Shown one piece after another: positions 18,837 through 26,562 of a stretch of 64,000 nucleotides of DNA. The notes beneath the pieces were generated by a model that saw nothing but the letters and a program-made list of their open reading frames with translations, was not told the origin of the DNA and searched no databases. Source of the stretch: WJKG01 sp964627305 (lineage in GTDB: Bacteria > Zixibacteria > MSB-5A5 > GN15 > FEB-12); contig CAZVHP010000001.1 of NCBI GenBank assembly GCA_964627305.1, forward strand, positions 186,001 through 250,000, in the 5' to 3' direction. Position numbers and translations under genes: made by a program. Position 1 is the first letter of the stretch; each line of letters opens with the position of its first letter.

Positions 18837-20243
18837 TTGGAAACGAAGCAGTTTGACCTGGTAGTAATCGGCTCCGGCCCGGCGGGAGAGAAGGCCGCGA
18901 TCGAGGCCTCCCGGATGCGCAAGTCCACGGCTATCGTGGAGAAGCGGTCAGTCCAGGGCGGGGTGTGCATCCACACCGGGACGATCCCCTCGAAGACACT
19001 CCGTGAAACCGTCATGTACATAGCGGGACTGCGGCAGCGTTCGGCCTACGGACTCATCGGCGGGGTGCGCTCAAACATCACCGTGCGGGAGCTGATGTAC
19101 CGCAAGGACCAGGTGATTCAGCAGGAACTCGACGTGATCGCGCAGAACATGGCCCGGCATCGCATCCAGGTGCTGCAGGGGACAGGGCGGCTTCTGGACG
19201 CCAACACGGTTGAGGTGGTCAGCGACAACGGTGAGGTCAAGCACCTTAAGGCGCGGGTGATCGTCATTTCAACCGGCACGCGCCCGTATCGGCCCGAGCA
19301 TGTTCCGTTTGATGAGAAGTACATTTACGACGGGGAATCCATTCTGAGTATAGATACCCTGCCGCGGACCATGACGATTGTGGGCGGCGGTGTGATTGGC
19401 TGTGAGTATGCCTCGATCTTTGCGCACATTGGTGTGAAGGTGACGATTATCGACCAGCGTCCGCAGTTGCTATCGTTTCTGGACCGCGAGATTGCCGATG
19501 CTCTGGTCTACCTGATGCGCAAGTACCGCATCACGCTGATGCTCAACGATGGCGACAAAGAGATACGGGTGGATCCCGAACAGGATCATGTTGTCGTCAG
19601 GACACAGTCCGGACGCGAGATAGTCTCTGACCGCGTGCTGTATGCTGCCGGGAGAGTGGGGAATACCGCCAGCCTGAATCTTGACTGCGTCGGGGTGAAG
19701 ACCAGGGAGCGCGGCCTGATTGCGGTTAACGAACTGTATGAGACCTCCGTACCGGGCATTTATGCTGTCGGCGATGTTATTGGGTTTCCGTCGCTGGCAT
19801 CGGTCTCAATGGATCAGGGCAGGCTGGCCGCGATTCATGCGTTCAAGGATGGTGATACCTCGTGCATCAACACGCTTCTGCCATTCGGCATATACACCAT
19901 ACCCGAAGTGTCTATGGTGGGTGAGACCGAGGAGACGCTGGTGGCCTCCGGCCAGGACTACGAGGTCGGCATCGCCCGGTATTTCGAACTGGCCCGGGGG
20001 CAGATAATCAATGACCACGATGGCATGCTCAAGCTGATCTTTGCTCCGAAGTCGCGTCGTCTGCTGGGTGTGCACATAGTCGGAGAACGGGCGACGGAGT
20101 TGATCCATATCGGCCAAGCGGTCATGGCGCATGGGGGGACACTGGATTATTTTGTCGACACGGTCTTCAATTATCCCACTCTGACAGAAGCATACAAGGT
20201 GGCGGCTCTTGACGGGTTTGCCCGTCTGGAGCACAAGTACTGA
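18837..20243 (+). CDS. sthA: Soluble pyridine nucleotide transhydrogenase (Si-specific)
   Basis: FAD flavoprotein that moves hydride between NADPH and NAD. The 468-residue protein starts at TTG with GCGAGG upstream. It has the N-terminal FAD motif VIGSGPAGEKAA, the second dinucleotide fold TIVGGGVIGCEYASIFAHIG, and the C-terminal dimerisation domain with TELIHIGQAV. The active-site segment reads GGVCIHTGTIPSKTLRE: a single Cys with Thr where lipoamide dehydrogenases have a second Cys, as in SthA and unlike disulfide reductases. It therefore should not act as dihydrolipoamide dehydrogenase for the glycine cleavage system encoded later in the window. Confidence 0.93.
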   Translation: METKQFDLVVIGSGPAGEKAAIEASRMRKSTAIVEKRSVQGGVCIHTGTIPSKTLRETVMYIAGLRQRSAYGLIGGVRSNITVRELMYRKDQVIQQELDVIAQNMARHRIQVLQGTGRLLDANTVEVVSDNGEVKHLKARVIVISTGTRPYRPEHVPFDEKYIYDGESILSIDTLPRTMTIVGGGVIGCEYASIFAHIGVKVTIIDQRPQLLSFLDREIADALVYLMRKYRITLMLNDGDKEIRVDPEQDHVVVRTQSGREIVSDRVLYAAGRVGNTASLNLDCVGVKTRERGLIAVNELYETSVPGIYAVGDVIGFPSLASVSMDQGRLAAIHAFKDGDTSCINTLLPFGIYTIPEVSMVGETEETLVASGQDYEVGIARYFELARGQIINDHDGMLKLIFAPKSRRLLGVHIVGERATELIHIGQAVMAHGGTLDYFVDTVFNYPTLTEAYKVAALDGFARLEHKY

Positions 20244-20274
20244 GCGGGCCGCGGGGGCGGGCATTCCTCTGTGA

Positions 20275-22284
20275 CTACAAACGTGACTTGATCTTGTCAA
20301 GGCGACGGCGGACCGTCTCGGCATCGGGATCCAGCGGTGCCAGTCGGAGAAACTCCTGGTAGGATCGGGCAGCATCGGCAAGGTTACCCGTTCTTTCGGA
20401 CACCATCCCTTTCAGGGCATGGGCATGCGCGGCACGGCTGTCCTCGGCAAGGAGGCTGTCGGCATAGGCCGCGGCCTCCGGATAACGCCCGACATGAAAG
20501 AGAGCGTACATGTAGTCTACGCGAATGGTCGGTTCGAATGGCCACAAATCGAGAGCCTTCTCTATGTACGCGAGGGCGGAGTCGTGCTGTCGCTGTTGGC
20601 GCAGCGCTGAGTAGCGGTGAATGTGGAACTCCTGGCGGTTTGGCTGCAGCATCAGGCAGGTGTCAATCTCCGGCCGGGCCTGTGCTGGGCGCCCGAGCGC
20701 CATCAGGGTGGTCGCGATCAGCGCTCGCGGTTCCACCCACCAGGGGAACTCCGTCTTGATTTGATAGAGGCTTCTGAGTCCCTCGGAGTGTTTGCCGGTC
20801 TCCACGAGGCGGCCGGCGCCTTCCATGTGCATGTAGGCCAGCGACTGCAGCGGTACCTCCCACTCCCAGGCGTTGGCTTTGTCCAGCTCACCGCGGTGGA
20901 AGTAGGCATCGCGAAAAGCAAAGGAGCCCGGCATGAAAAGGGCGTTGTGACGTTTGAGGTACGGACCAAGGTACCGCTCGGCGACATGGATATCGGTATA
21001 GACCGGCAGGATGCTGCCGATCATGATCAGGCTGGACAGCCCGCTGGCCACGACCAGTCTGCGGGCGGCTGTGCCGGTGATCTCCATGCGTCCAAGGAGC
21101 GTCGCCAGCAGCAGTGCCATCGGGGCCAGATAGACGACCGCCAGCGGCAGGTCGAACGGCATCCCGTGGCGCGGGTTTGTCATGATCAGCACAACCATGC
21201 CGCCTGTTGCCTGCAGCGTGACGGCCCAGCAGAAACGGTCCGTGAGTCCGGGGGGCCGCCACCACCAGAGCAGCTTGATCAGCAGAGCGGCGGGAAGCGT
21301 GATGGCAATCACTTGCAGCAAGTCGGTGACATGACGTGAGGAGAACAGGGCGTAGTCGGACATCGGGTTGCGCCCATGGAGCATCAGTATGAAGCGTGAG
21401 AAGGCGAAATCATCGGCGGCGCGCAGATAGATCGCAGTGATCATGCCTGCAAAGGCAAGCATCGCCAGGGCGATGGCGGACAGGCTCAGGCGAGAGCGGG
21501 GACTCAGGCTCACCAGAATCGCCGGCGGAATGAGGATGACGCCGGACCAGTGGAGCACGGCACCGATCAGGGTCACTATCCACAGTGCGGCCAATCGAGC
21601 CGGGGTGTATTCATGGGTCAGTCGATGAAGCCAGACGGCTTGCCACAGGAAGGCGGCAACAAGCCCCGGTTCGACCGCGATCAGGCCCATCATGGCAAGC
21701 AGGTGTGGTCCGGCAAAGAGGATGGCGAAGATGAAGGGACGCAGGTGGGCAGTGTCCGTCAGCATTTTGCTCAGCCTGAGGGAAGCCCAGATCGACAGAG
21801 CAGTGGCGCAGTATGCGTACAACCGCCAGGCCATGGCCCCGGCGGCGGTGTCTTTCATATCGGAGAAGGAGATGATCTTGTAGAAGAGAGTGACGACGAC
21901 TGAAGCGCCAAATTCCCACCAGCGGTGCACGATGGGGTCAGCCTGCGCGATTTGTGCCACGCGCAGGTTGCCGCCGCCATACACGAACGAGTCGTATCCG
22001 ATTAGAATCGTCAGCACGAAGAGCAGAATGGCCGCGGCGGTGACAGTCCGAGGTTGCGAGGCGAACCGATCGAGAGCCTGTTGGTAGCGCAGGCAAGCGA
22101 CGATCAGCGCGGCGGAGGCTACCGCCCAGGCGATCAGGTACCAAATTGATACGGCCGACCAGTGGCCAAAGGCCCAGGCGCTCTCGAAAAGGCCAAAGCC
22201 AAACAGGTGCAACAGGACCACCAGGCCCAGAGAGGTGTCGAGGATACCCCAGGCGGCGTATACTTGGGATGATGCACGCGCCAT
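20275..22284 (-). CDS. Polytopic membrane protein with C-terminal TPR domain
   Basis: A 669-residue protein with about eleven hydrophobic segments over the first 420 residues (for example LGLVVLLHLFGFGLF, AAAILLFVLTILIGYDSF, GSILPVY) and a soluble C-terminal part of TPR-like helix pairs (QNRQEFHIHRYSALRQQR-type, ALAYIEKALDLWP, AADSYQEFLRLAPLDPD-like spacing). The layout resembles GT-C-type glycosyltransferases with TPR tails, but no clear catalytic Asp motif is seen at the first periplasmic loop. Last gene of the dnaX operon, five bases after recR and probably cotranscribed. Function unknown. Confidence 0.75.
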   Translation of the reverse strand: MARASSQVYAAWGILDTSLGLVVLLHLFGFGLFESAWAFGHWSAVSIWYLIAWAVASAALIVACLRYQQALDRFASQPRTVTAAAILLFVLTILIGYDSFVYGGGNLRVAQIAQADPIVHRWWEFGASVVVTLFYKIISFSDMKDTAAGAMAWRLYAYCATALSIWASLRLSKMLTDTAHLRPFIFAILFAGPHLLAMMGLIAVEPGLVAAFLWQAVWLHRLTHEYTPARLAALWIVTLIGAVLHWSGVILIPPAILVSLSPRSRLSLSAIALAMLAFAGMITAIYLRAADDFAFSRFILMLHGRNPMSDYALFSSRHVTDLLQVIAITLPAALLIKLLWWWRPPGLTDRFCWAVTLQATGGMVVLIMTNPRHGMPFDLPLAVVYLAPMALLLATLLGRMEITGTAARRLVVASGLSSLIMIGSILPVYTDIHVAERYLGPYLKRHNALFMPGSFAFRDAYFHRGELDKANAWEWEVPLQSLAYMHMEGAGRLVETGKHSEGLRSLYQIKTEFPWWVEPRALIATTLMALGRPAQARPEIDTCLMLQPNRQEFHIHRYSALRQQRQHDSALAYIEKALDLWPFEPTIRVDYMYALFHVGRYPEAAAYADSLLAEDSRAAHAHALKGMVSERTGNLADAARSYQEFLRLAPLDPDAETVRRRLDKIKSRL

Positions 22285-22289
22285 AGGAA

Positions 22290-22886
22290 TCAGAAGTCCT
22301 GCCGGCCTTCGATTGCCCGGGACAATGTCACGCTGTCGGCGTACTCCAGATCAGAGCCCACCGGCAGTCCGCGGGCGATTCGGGTTACCTTGATGCCGAG
22401 TGGACGAAGGAGCCTCGACAAGTATACGGCAGTTGCTTCTCCCTCGACATTCGGGTTGGTGGCGATGATAACCTCGGCAATCTCATCCGTAATACGGGTC
22501 AGCAACTCCCTGATATGCAGGTCGTCCGGCCCGATTCCATCGAGGGGTGAAAGGCGGCCGCCGAGGATATGGAACCGTCCGGTGAAGTCTTCGACCTTGT
22601 CGAGAGCGGCAGCATCGGCGGCCTCCTCGACCACGATAATCGTATCTGACCGTCGCTGCGGGTCAGTGCAGACTTCGCATGGATCGGATTCCGAGATGTT
22701 GAAACAGACAGAACACAAGCCGACTTTCTCCTTCACTTCGCGAATCGTGTCGGCCAGCAGGAAGGCTTCTTCATCGGAAAGCTTGAGGATGTGCATGGCC
22801 AGCCGGGCCGCGCTCTTACGCCCGATGCCGGGCAGGCGGGCGAGTCGATTGGCCAGGCGTTCCACTGAGGCTGCCGATTTGAACAT
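22290..22886 (-). CDS. recR: Recombination mediator protein RecR
   Basis: With RecO (and RecF) helps load RecA at gaps. The 198-residue protein has the helix-hairpin-helix LARLPGIGRKSAARLA at the N terminus, a four-Cys zinc finger near residues 58-73 (CSVC and CEVC), and a Toprim domain beginning DTIIVVEEAADAAAL and including RLSPLDGIGPDDL. Length and order match the family exactly. Third gene in the conserved dnaX-ybaB-recR set. Confidence 0.97.
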   Translation of the reverse strand: MFKSAASVERLANRLARLPGIGRKSAARLAMHILKLSDEEAFLLADTIREVKEKVGLCSVCFNISESDPCEVCTDPQRRSDTIIVVEEAADAAALDKVEDFTGRFHILGGRLSPLDGIGPDDLHIRELLTRITDEIAEVIIATNPNVEGEATAVYLSRLLRPLGIKVTRIARGLPVGSDLEYADSVTLSRAIEGRQDF

Positions 22887-22911
22887 GTCGGGTGCTCCGA
22901 AATCCCCCGGG

Positions 22912-23238
22912 TCAGAACGGCAGGTTCATGCCGGGAATGTTCATGCCGCCGGTCAGGCCGGACATCTGCTCGCTCTGTATCTCCTGGACCTTCTCATTGG
23001 CCTGATTGACCGCCGCAAGGATGAGGTCCTGGAGCATTTCGACGTCCTCGGGGTCAACCACCTCGGGGTCTATCGTCACCGACTTGATGTTGTGCTTGCC
23101 GTTCATGACGACCGTAACCATGCCGCCGCCGGCGCTGGCCTCGATCTCGGCTTCCTCCAGCTTTGCCTGCATCTCTTCCATCTTTGCCTGCATTTGCTGG
23201 ATCTGCTTCATCATATTGCCAAGTCCACCTTTGCCCAT
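22912..23238 (-). CDS. ybaB: YbaB/EbfC family nucleoid-associated protein
   Basis: Small DNA-binding dimer, 108 residues. The N-terminal glycine-rich start is followed by a long charged helix with repeated QMQAKMEEMQAKLEEAEIEA-type heptads, then GGGMVTVVMNGKHNIKSVTIDPEVV, the signature of the family. C-terminal tail GGMNIPGMNLPF is typical. Lies between dnaX and recR, the usual place, 26 bases before recR. Confidence 0.96.
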   Translation of the reverse strand: MGKGGLGNMMKQIQQMQAKMEEMQAKLEEAEIEASAGGGMVTVVMNGKHNIKSVTIDPEVVDPEDVEMLQDLILAAVNQANEKVQEIQSEQMSGLTGGMNIPGMNLPF

Positions 23239-23299
23239 TTCAGTCTCCTGTTGTTAGCCGGCAGGCGCACCTGCCCTATCTTTGCTACATACGGGTGTT

Positions 23300-24970
23300 C
23301 TATTTCAGCTTGCGAACGCCGATAACCTCGCCGTCGACTTTATCAATCAACATCTGCAGCCGCTGTGAGTTCGCGATAGCTTCTTTCAGTTCCTGCCGGG
23401 CCTGACGGGATTTGTCGATGTCCGCAATGGTCAGTTCACGCGATGGATCCAGTTCGAAGCGGATCGCCAGACCGGCCCCAAAATGCGCACGCAGGGTTGA
23501 TTCGATCAAGCTTAAACTCTGCGGCTTTTCCGCTGCCTGTTTATACATGGCGCCTGCCGCCGGGAATGACAGCACCAGGCGGCCGGAATCGAGCCGGACC
23601 ACCCTGGTCATTTCCAGCAGTGAGTGCAGCCGCTTGGACCGCGACGCGAGCACGGTCAGGAACTCCGGCCATCCCTCGCGGATGCGCCGCTCCGAAATGT
23701 CACTGCTCACGACTGCCTTTGGCGGTTCGCTTTTCGGTCGAGGGGCGACAAGCGTCACCGAACTGCCGGTTGAAGAGGGTGCTATCAATTCAGCGGGCTT
23801 TTTTTTTCCGGCGGATGTGCTTGCCGGCGGGAGGGCCTCTCCCTGCTTCAGCCTGGCCAGCACTTCAGAGAGGTTGACCGTAGCCTCCATGCGTGACATT
23901 CGGATGGCGGCCACCTGCAGGGCCAGACGCTCCTCGATACCGCCCCGCAGATCGCGCCTGAGGTCGGTGGCGATTTTCATCAGGCGCAAAATGTCACCGG
24001 TGGAAAAGCGCGAGGACTGAGCGGCGTACTGGTGAATCTCCTCGTCGGTGTAGGCCAGCGATTCGCCCGCCTCGGGATCGGTGGAGAGGACCAGCAGGAC
24101 ACGAAGGTGCTCGAGCAGCTCCGCGACGAAATCCTGCACGTCGATGCCGCCCTCGATAATCTCGTTGCTCAGCCGGAGTGCCTGCCGATCGTCATCATTG
24201 CCGACTGCGTCGACAAAGGCCACCAGGAAGCGGCGGTCCACCAGGCCCAGCGCCTCAATGACTTCCTTCTCGCCGACTGCCGCGGTGGCATAGGCGGCTA
24301 CCTGATCCAGAAGCGACAGGGAATCGCGCACCGAACCATCGGCCTTGCGGGCCAGCAGCGTCAGGGCGGCATCATCGATTGTGAGCTTCTCAGCCTCGGC
24401 GATATGCCTGAGATTGGCCGCCATGTCGACGACGGAGACACGCTTGAAATCGAACCGCTGGGTGCGCGAGAGTATCGTCTCGGGAACCTTCAGCGGCTCG
24501 GTTGTCGCGAAAATGAACATCACGTGTGCCGGTGGTTCCTCGAGCGTCTTGAGCAGGGCATCGAAGGCCGCCCCGGAGAGGCGATGGACCTCGTCGATAA
24601 TGTAGATTCGTCTGCGGCCGTGAGTGGGCAGGTAGCGGACGTTCTCACGGAGGGTGCGGACATCGTCGACCCCGGTGTTGGAGGCAGCGTCGATTTCGAG
24701 CACATCGAGGGCGTTGCCGCCGGTGATCTCCATGCAGGCCGGGCACGTGCCGCAGGGGGTGGGCGTGGGGCCCTCGGCGCAGTTGACCGCGCGAGCGAGA
24801 ATCCGGGCGGTACTCGTTTTACCGGTACCCCGCGGTCCACAAAACAGGTAGCCGGAGCCAACCCGGTCATTGGCAATGGCGTTGACGAGGGTCCGGGTCA
24901 CATGTTGTTGTCCGACAATGTCCTCGAACTGCTGCGGACGGTATTTGCGGGCGAATACCAGGTAACTCAT
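23300..24970 (-). CDS. dnaX: DNA polymerase III subunits gamma/tau
   Basis: Clamp-loader ATPase, 556 residues. Domains: AAA+ with Walker A GPRGTGKTST, four-Cys zinc module including CGTCPAC, Walker B IYIIDEVHRLS, sensor 1 IFATTEPLKVP and ILSRTQRFDFKRV; lid and collar domain to about residue 370; then a tau-specific region ending near the stop. An A9 tract encodes Lys389-391 right after the collar domain, in the register of the E. coli A AAA AAG frameshift site; a shift into either other frame stops within a few codons. The full frame gives tau and slippage would give a gamma-like 393- or 394-residue form. First gene of the operon. Confidence 0.96.
   Translation of the reverse strand: MSYLVFARKYRPQQFEDIVGQQHVTRTLVNAIANDRVGSGYLFCGPRGTGKTSTARILARAVNCAEGPTPTPCGTCPACMEITGGNALDVLEIDAASNTGVDDVRTLRENVRYLPTHGRRRIYIIDEVHRLSGAAFDALLKTLEEPPAHVMFIFATTEPLKVPETILSRTQRFDFKRVSVVDMAANLRHIAEAEKLTIDDAALTLLARKADGSVRDSLSLLDQVAAYATAAVGEKEVIEALGLVDRRFLVAFVDAVGNDDDRQALRLSNEIIEGGIDVQDFVAELLEHLRVLLVLSTDPEAGESLAYTDEEIHQYAAQSSRFSTGDILRLMKIATDLRRDLRGGIEERLALQVAAIRMSRMEATVNLSEVLARLKQGEALPPASTSAGKKKPAELIAPSSTGSSVTLVAPRPKSEPPKAVVSSDISERRIREGWPEFLTVLASRSKRLHSLLEMTRVVRLDSGRLVLSFPAAGAMYKQAAEKPQSLSLIESTLRAHFGAGLAIRFELDPSRELTIADIDKSRQARQELKEAIANSQRLQMLIDKVDGEVIGVRKLK
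23799..23807 (-). other. Slippery A9 tract in dnaX (candidate programmed frameshift/slippage site)
   Basis: On the coding strand the codons read GGA AAA AAA AAG (Gly388-Lys391). A -1 shift gives GCC CGC TGA next, a stop after two codons; a +1 shift gives AGC CCG CTG AAT TGA. Position at the end of the collar domain matches where gamma ends in other bacteria. Shift itself is inferred. Confidence 0.65.
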
Positions 24971-25056
24971 ACGGTGGAATATAGGGAAAAATCTGCTTGG
25001 GCGGAATCATAAATCGTGCGGGAACGTTATGTTCAGGAGCGGGTCTTTGTCACCAC

Positions 25057-25086
25057 TTGACACGGGGCCGCCAACGTTCGTCTATC
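25057..25086 (+). promoter_or_regulatory. Candidate promoter of barrel protein gene
   Basis: Perfect TTGACA at 25057-25062, with TCTATC at 25081-25086 after 18 bases. The -10 is weak, so this is tentative. Confidence 0.35.
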
Positions 25087-25120
25087 TGTAAGAGAGTGAA
25101 CCATTTGGGAGTGTGATTAC

Positions 25121-25687
25121 GTGTTCGGTCGCCGCTTGATCTGGGTGCTGCTGCTGTGTATGGTGTTGCCTGTCTGTGTGCAGGCGCAGCTTCTGGATAA
25201 GCGGATCAGGCGCGGTGGGGTGGGGATCAAGGCGGGGTTCCTGAATGCCTCGACGTTTCGCATCGATTCGGCCGGCGAAGAAATGCGCTATGGCCTGACC
25301 GGCGGTGTGTTTTTCGATGTCCCTGTGGTGCAGCCGGTTGCGATGACGATTGTGGTCGACATTCACGACATCCAGTTGTATACCAGCCGTCAGATGATGA
25401 TTAATCCGCAGGTGGGGATCAAGCCGACAATCAAGTACTTCAAGGATCTCAAGTATGCTCTTCGGCCTTCGGCGACCGTGGGGTTTGCGTATCTGTATGA
25501 CATCGGACGGCTCGAGGCGACCAGTTATCTGACCGTCCGCGCCGCGTGCGAGGCGCTGTTTTTCCAGAACAAGAATATCGCATACGTGCTGGAGTTGTCG
25601 GTGTTCGGGGCGCCGTATGGGGGCAACAGCGCGGTTGATGTCACATTCGGGCCGGTGTGGTCGCTGCGGGTGGGGGTCATGTATTAG
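25121..25687 (+). CDS. Small outer-membrane beta-barrel-like protein
   Basis: A 188-residue exported protein: signal peptide LIWVLLLCMVLPVCVQA, then about eight alternating amphipathic strands (for example GVGIKAGFLNASTF, YALRPSATVGFAYLY, ATSYLTVRAACEALFF) ending WSLRVGVMY with a terminal Tyr, as in OmpA/OmpX-sized barrels. GTG start with GGGAG 9 bases upstream. Divergent from dnaX and alone before the tRNA gene. No family name can be given from the sequence. Confidence 0.7.
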   Translation: MFGRRLIWVLLLCMVLPVCVQAQLLDKRIRRGGVGIKAGFLNASTFRIDSAGEEMRYGLTGGVFFDVPVVQPVAMTIVVDIHDIQLYTSRQMMINPQVGIKPTIKYFKDLKYALRPSATVGFAYLYDIGRLEATSYLTVRAACEALFFQNKNIAYVLELSVFGAPYGGNSAVDVTFGPVWSLRVGVMY

Positions 25688-25744
25688 TCACTTTCAGACG
25701 AGTTGGGAATGTTGGGAAGGGACGCTGTGGGTCCCAAAAAGGGC

Positions 25745-25773
25745 TTGGCGAGCGGGGCCGATTGTGTTATTGT
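25745..25773 (+). promoter_or_regulatory. Candidate promoter upstream of tRNA-Ala and SRP RNA
   Basis: TTGGCG at 25745-25750 and TATTGT at 25768-25773 with a 17-base spacer; start would be near 25780, about 70 bases before the tRNA. Each hexamer matches consensus at four of six bases. Confidence 0.35.
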
Positions 25774-25851
25774 GCCATTCCGGCGCGATGCCACAGCCGC
25801 CAGCGGGCCGCGGATGGTCTGCACGGCGGCAGACAACAAGTGATGATCAAT

Positions 25852-25924
25852 GGGGCCGTAGCTCAACTGGGAGAGCGCCACGTTCGCAACGTGGAGGTCG
25901 TCGGTTCGATCCCGATCGGCTCCA
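25852..25924 (+). tRNA. tRNA-Ala (anticodon CGC)
   Basis: A complete 73-base cloverleaf. Acceptor GGGGCCG (25852-25858) pairs with CGGCTCC (25917-25923) and includes the G3-U70 wobble that marks alanine tRNAs; D arm GCTC/GAGC; anticodon stem CCACG/CGTGG around TTCGCAA, so the anticodon is CGC; variable loop AGGTC; T arm GTCGG/CCGAT around TTCGATC; discriminator A at 25924. CCA is not encoded. About 30 bases later the SRP RNA begins, so both may be made from one transcript. Confidence 0.95.
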
Positions 25925-25954
25925 TTACATATTTGTGGGTATGACAGGTGGAAG

Positions 25955-26226
25955 GTAATCGTGCTAGATGGGGAGCTAGCGGTGCCCTGTAACCCGGAAT
26001 CCGCTATACCGGGGTCGAATTCCCACCTGAGGGCTTAGCCAAGGTCGGGTTTCGGCGGACAAGCGGTGTTGAGGGTTGGGTCCCGTACAACACGAGCCTA
26101 TGAACCCCGTCAGGACCGGAAGGTAGCAGCGGTAAGTAGTCCCTTGTGTGTGTTGCGGGGTTGCCCGGCCGGAGCTGGCTATCTGTTGAGCCTGGTTGCG
26201 GCGGTTCGAGGGTGGGTGCACGGAGT
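25955..26226 (+). ncRNA. ffs: Large bacterial signal recognition particle RNA (with Alu domain)
   Basis: RNA core of the signal recognition particle, bound by Ffh. The S-domain tip reads GTCAGGACCGGAAGGTAGCA, the conserved GGAA loop region. The 5' part GGTGCCCTGTAACCCGGAAT with CCGCTATACCGGGGTCGAAT matches the Alu-domain loops of the long (about 270-base) form found in Bacillus and many other phyla, unlike the short 4.5S RNA. Distal stems close: CCCACC near 26022 with GGTGGG near 26212, and CGTGC at 25960 with GCACG at 26217. Ends are estimated to within about ten bases. An intrinsic terminator follows directly. Confidence 0.93.
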
Positions 26227-26229
26227 TTG

Positions 26230-26275
26230 CCCGCCCCCTTGTTCTTGATTGAGCGAGGGGGCGGGTTTGTGTGTT
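26230..26275 (+). terminator. Intrinsic terminator of the SRP RNA gene
   Basis: Perfect ten-base stem CCCGCCCCCT / AGGGGGCGGG with a 16-base loop, followed by TTTGTGTGTT. The T tract is interrupted but the stem is very stable. Confidence 0.85.
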
Positions 26276-26562
26276 ACGCTGAGTCCACTTCACTAACACT
26301 GCTGAGGTTTCTCGTCATGCGCAAGCGGAGGTTAAATACCCGTGCGTATGTGGACTGCTCGCTTGAATAGCCGGCTTGACTCTTTCAACGGGTATCAGTC
26401 GTTTGCGACGCCTGGCCCGGACGAGCTGGAATAGGGGCATTCCGGGGTTCTCGGATCTTAGACATGTGGAATAAGTCACTTGACACATGCGTGCTTGCTG
26501 CTCTATATTGGATTATCACGGTCGATATAATCTACAATTGACAGGGCGAAAGGTGGTTCAGT
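26276..26562. other. Intergenic region upstream of the subtilase gene
   Basis: No gene is evident. The region holds a spaced inverted repeat (ATACCCGT near 26336, ACGGGTAT near 26390) that could pair in a transcript, and then the subtilase promoter near its end. Confidence 0.45.
26480..26509 (+). promoter_or_regulatory. Strong promoter of the subtilase gene
   Basis: TTGACA (26480-26485), 18-base spacer, TATATT (26504-26509); start would be near 26516, leader about 45 bases. Confidence 0.7.

Noticed and set aside
18837..20243. Dihydrolipoamide dehydrogenase (L protein of glycine cleavage)
   Set aside because: The active site has a single Cys followed by Thr at the position of the second Cys, which fits SthA and not a disulfide reductase.
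23799..23807. A9 tract as a plain assembly error breaking dnaX
   Set aside because: The frame is intact through the tract to a normal-length end, and near stops in both other frames fit function better than error, although read-level checking is still reasonable.
25976..26370. Open frames within the SRP RNA
   Set aside because: They coincide with a structured RNA gene and its terminator; no coding signals.
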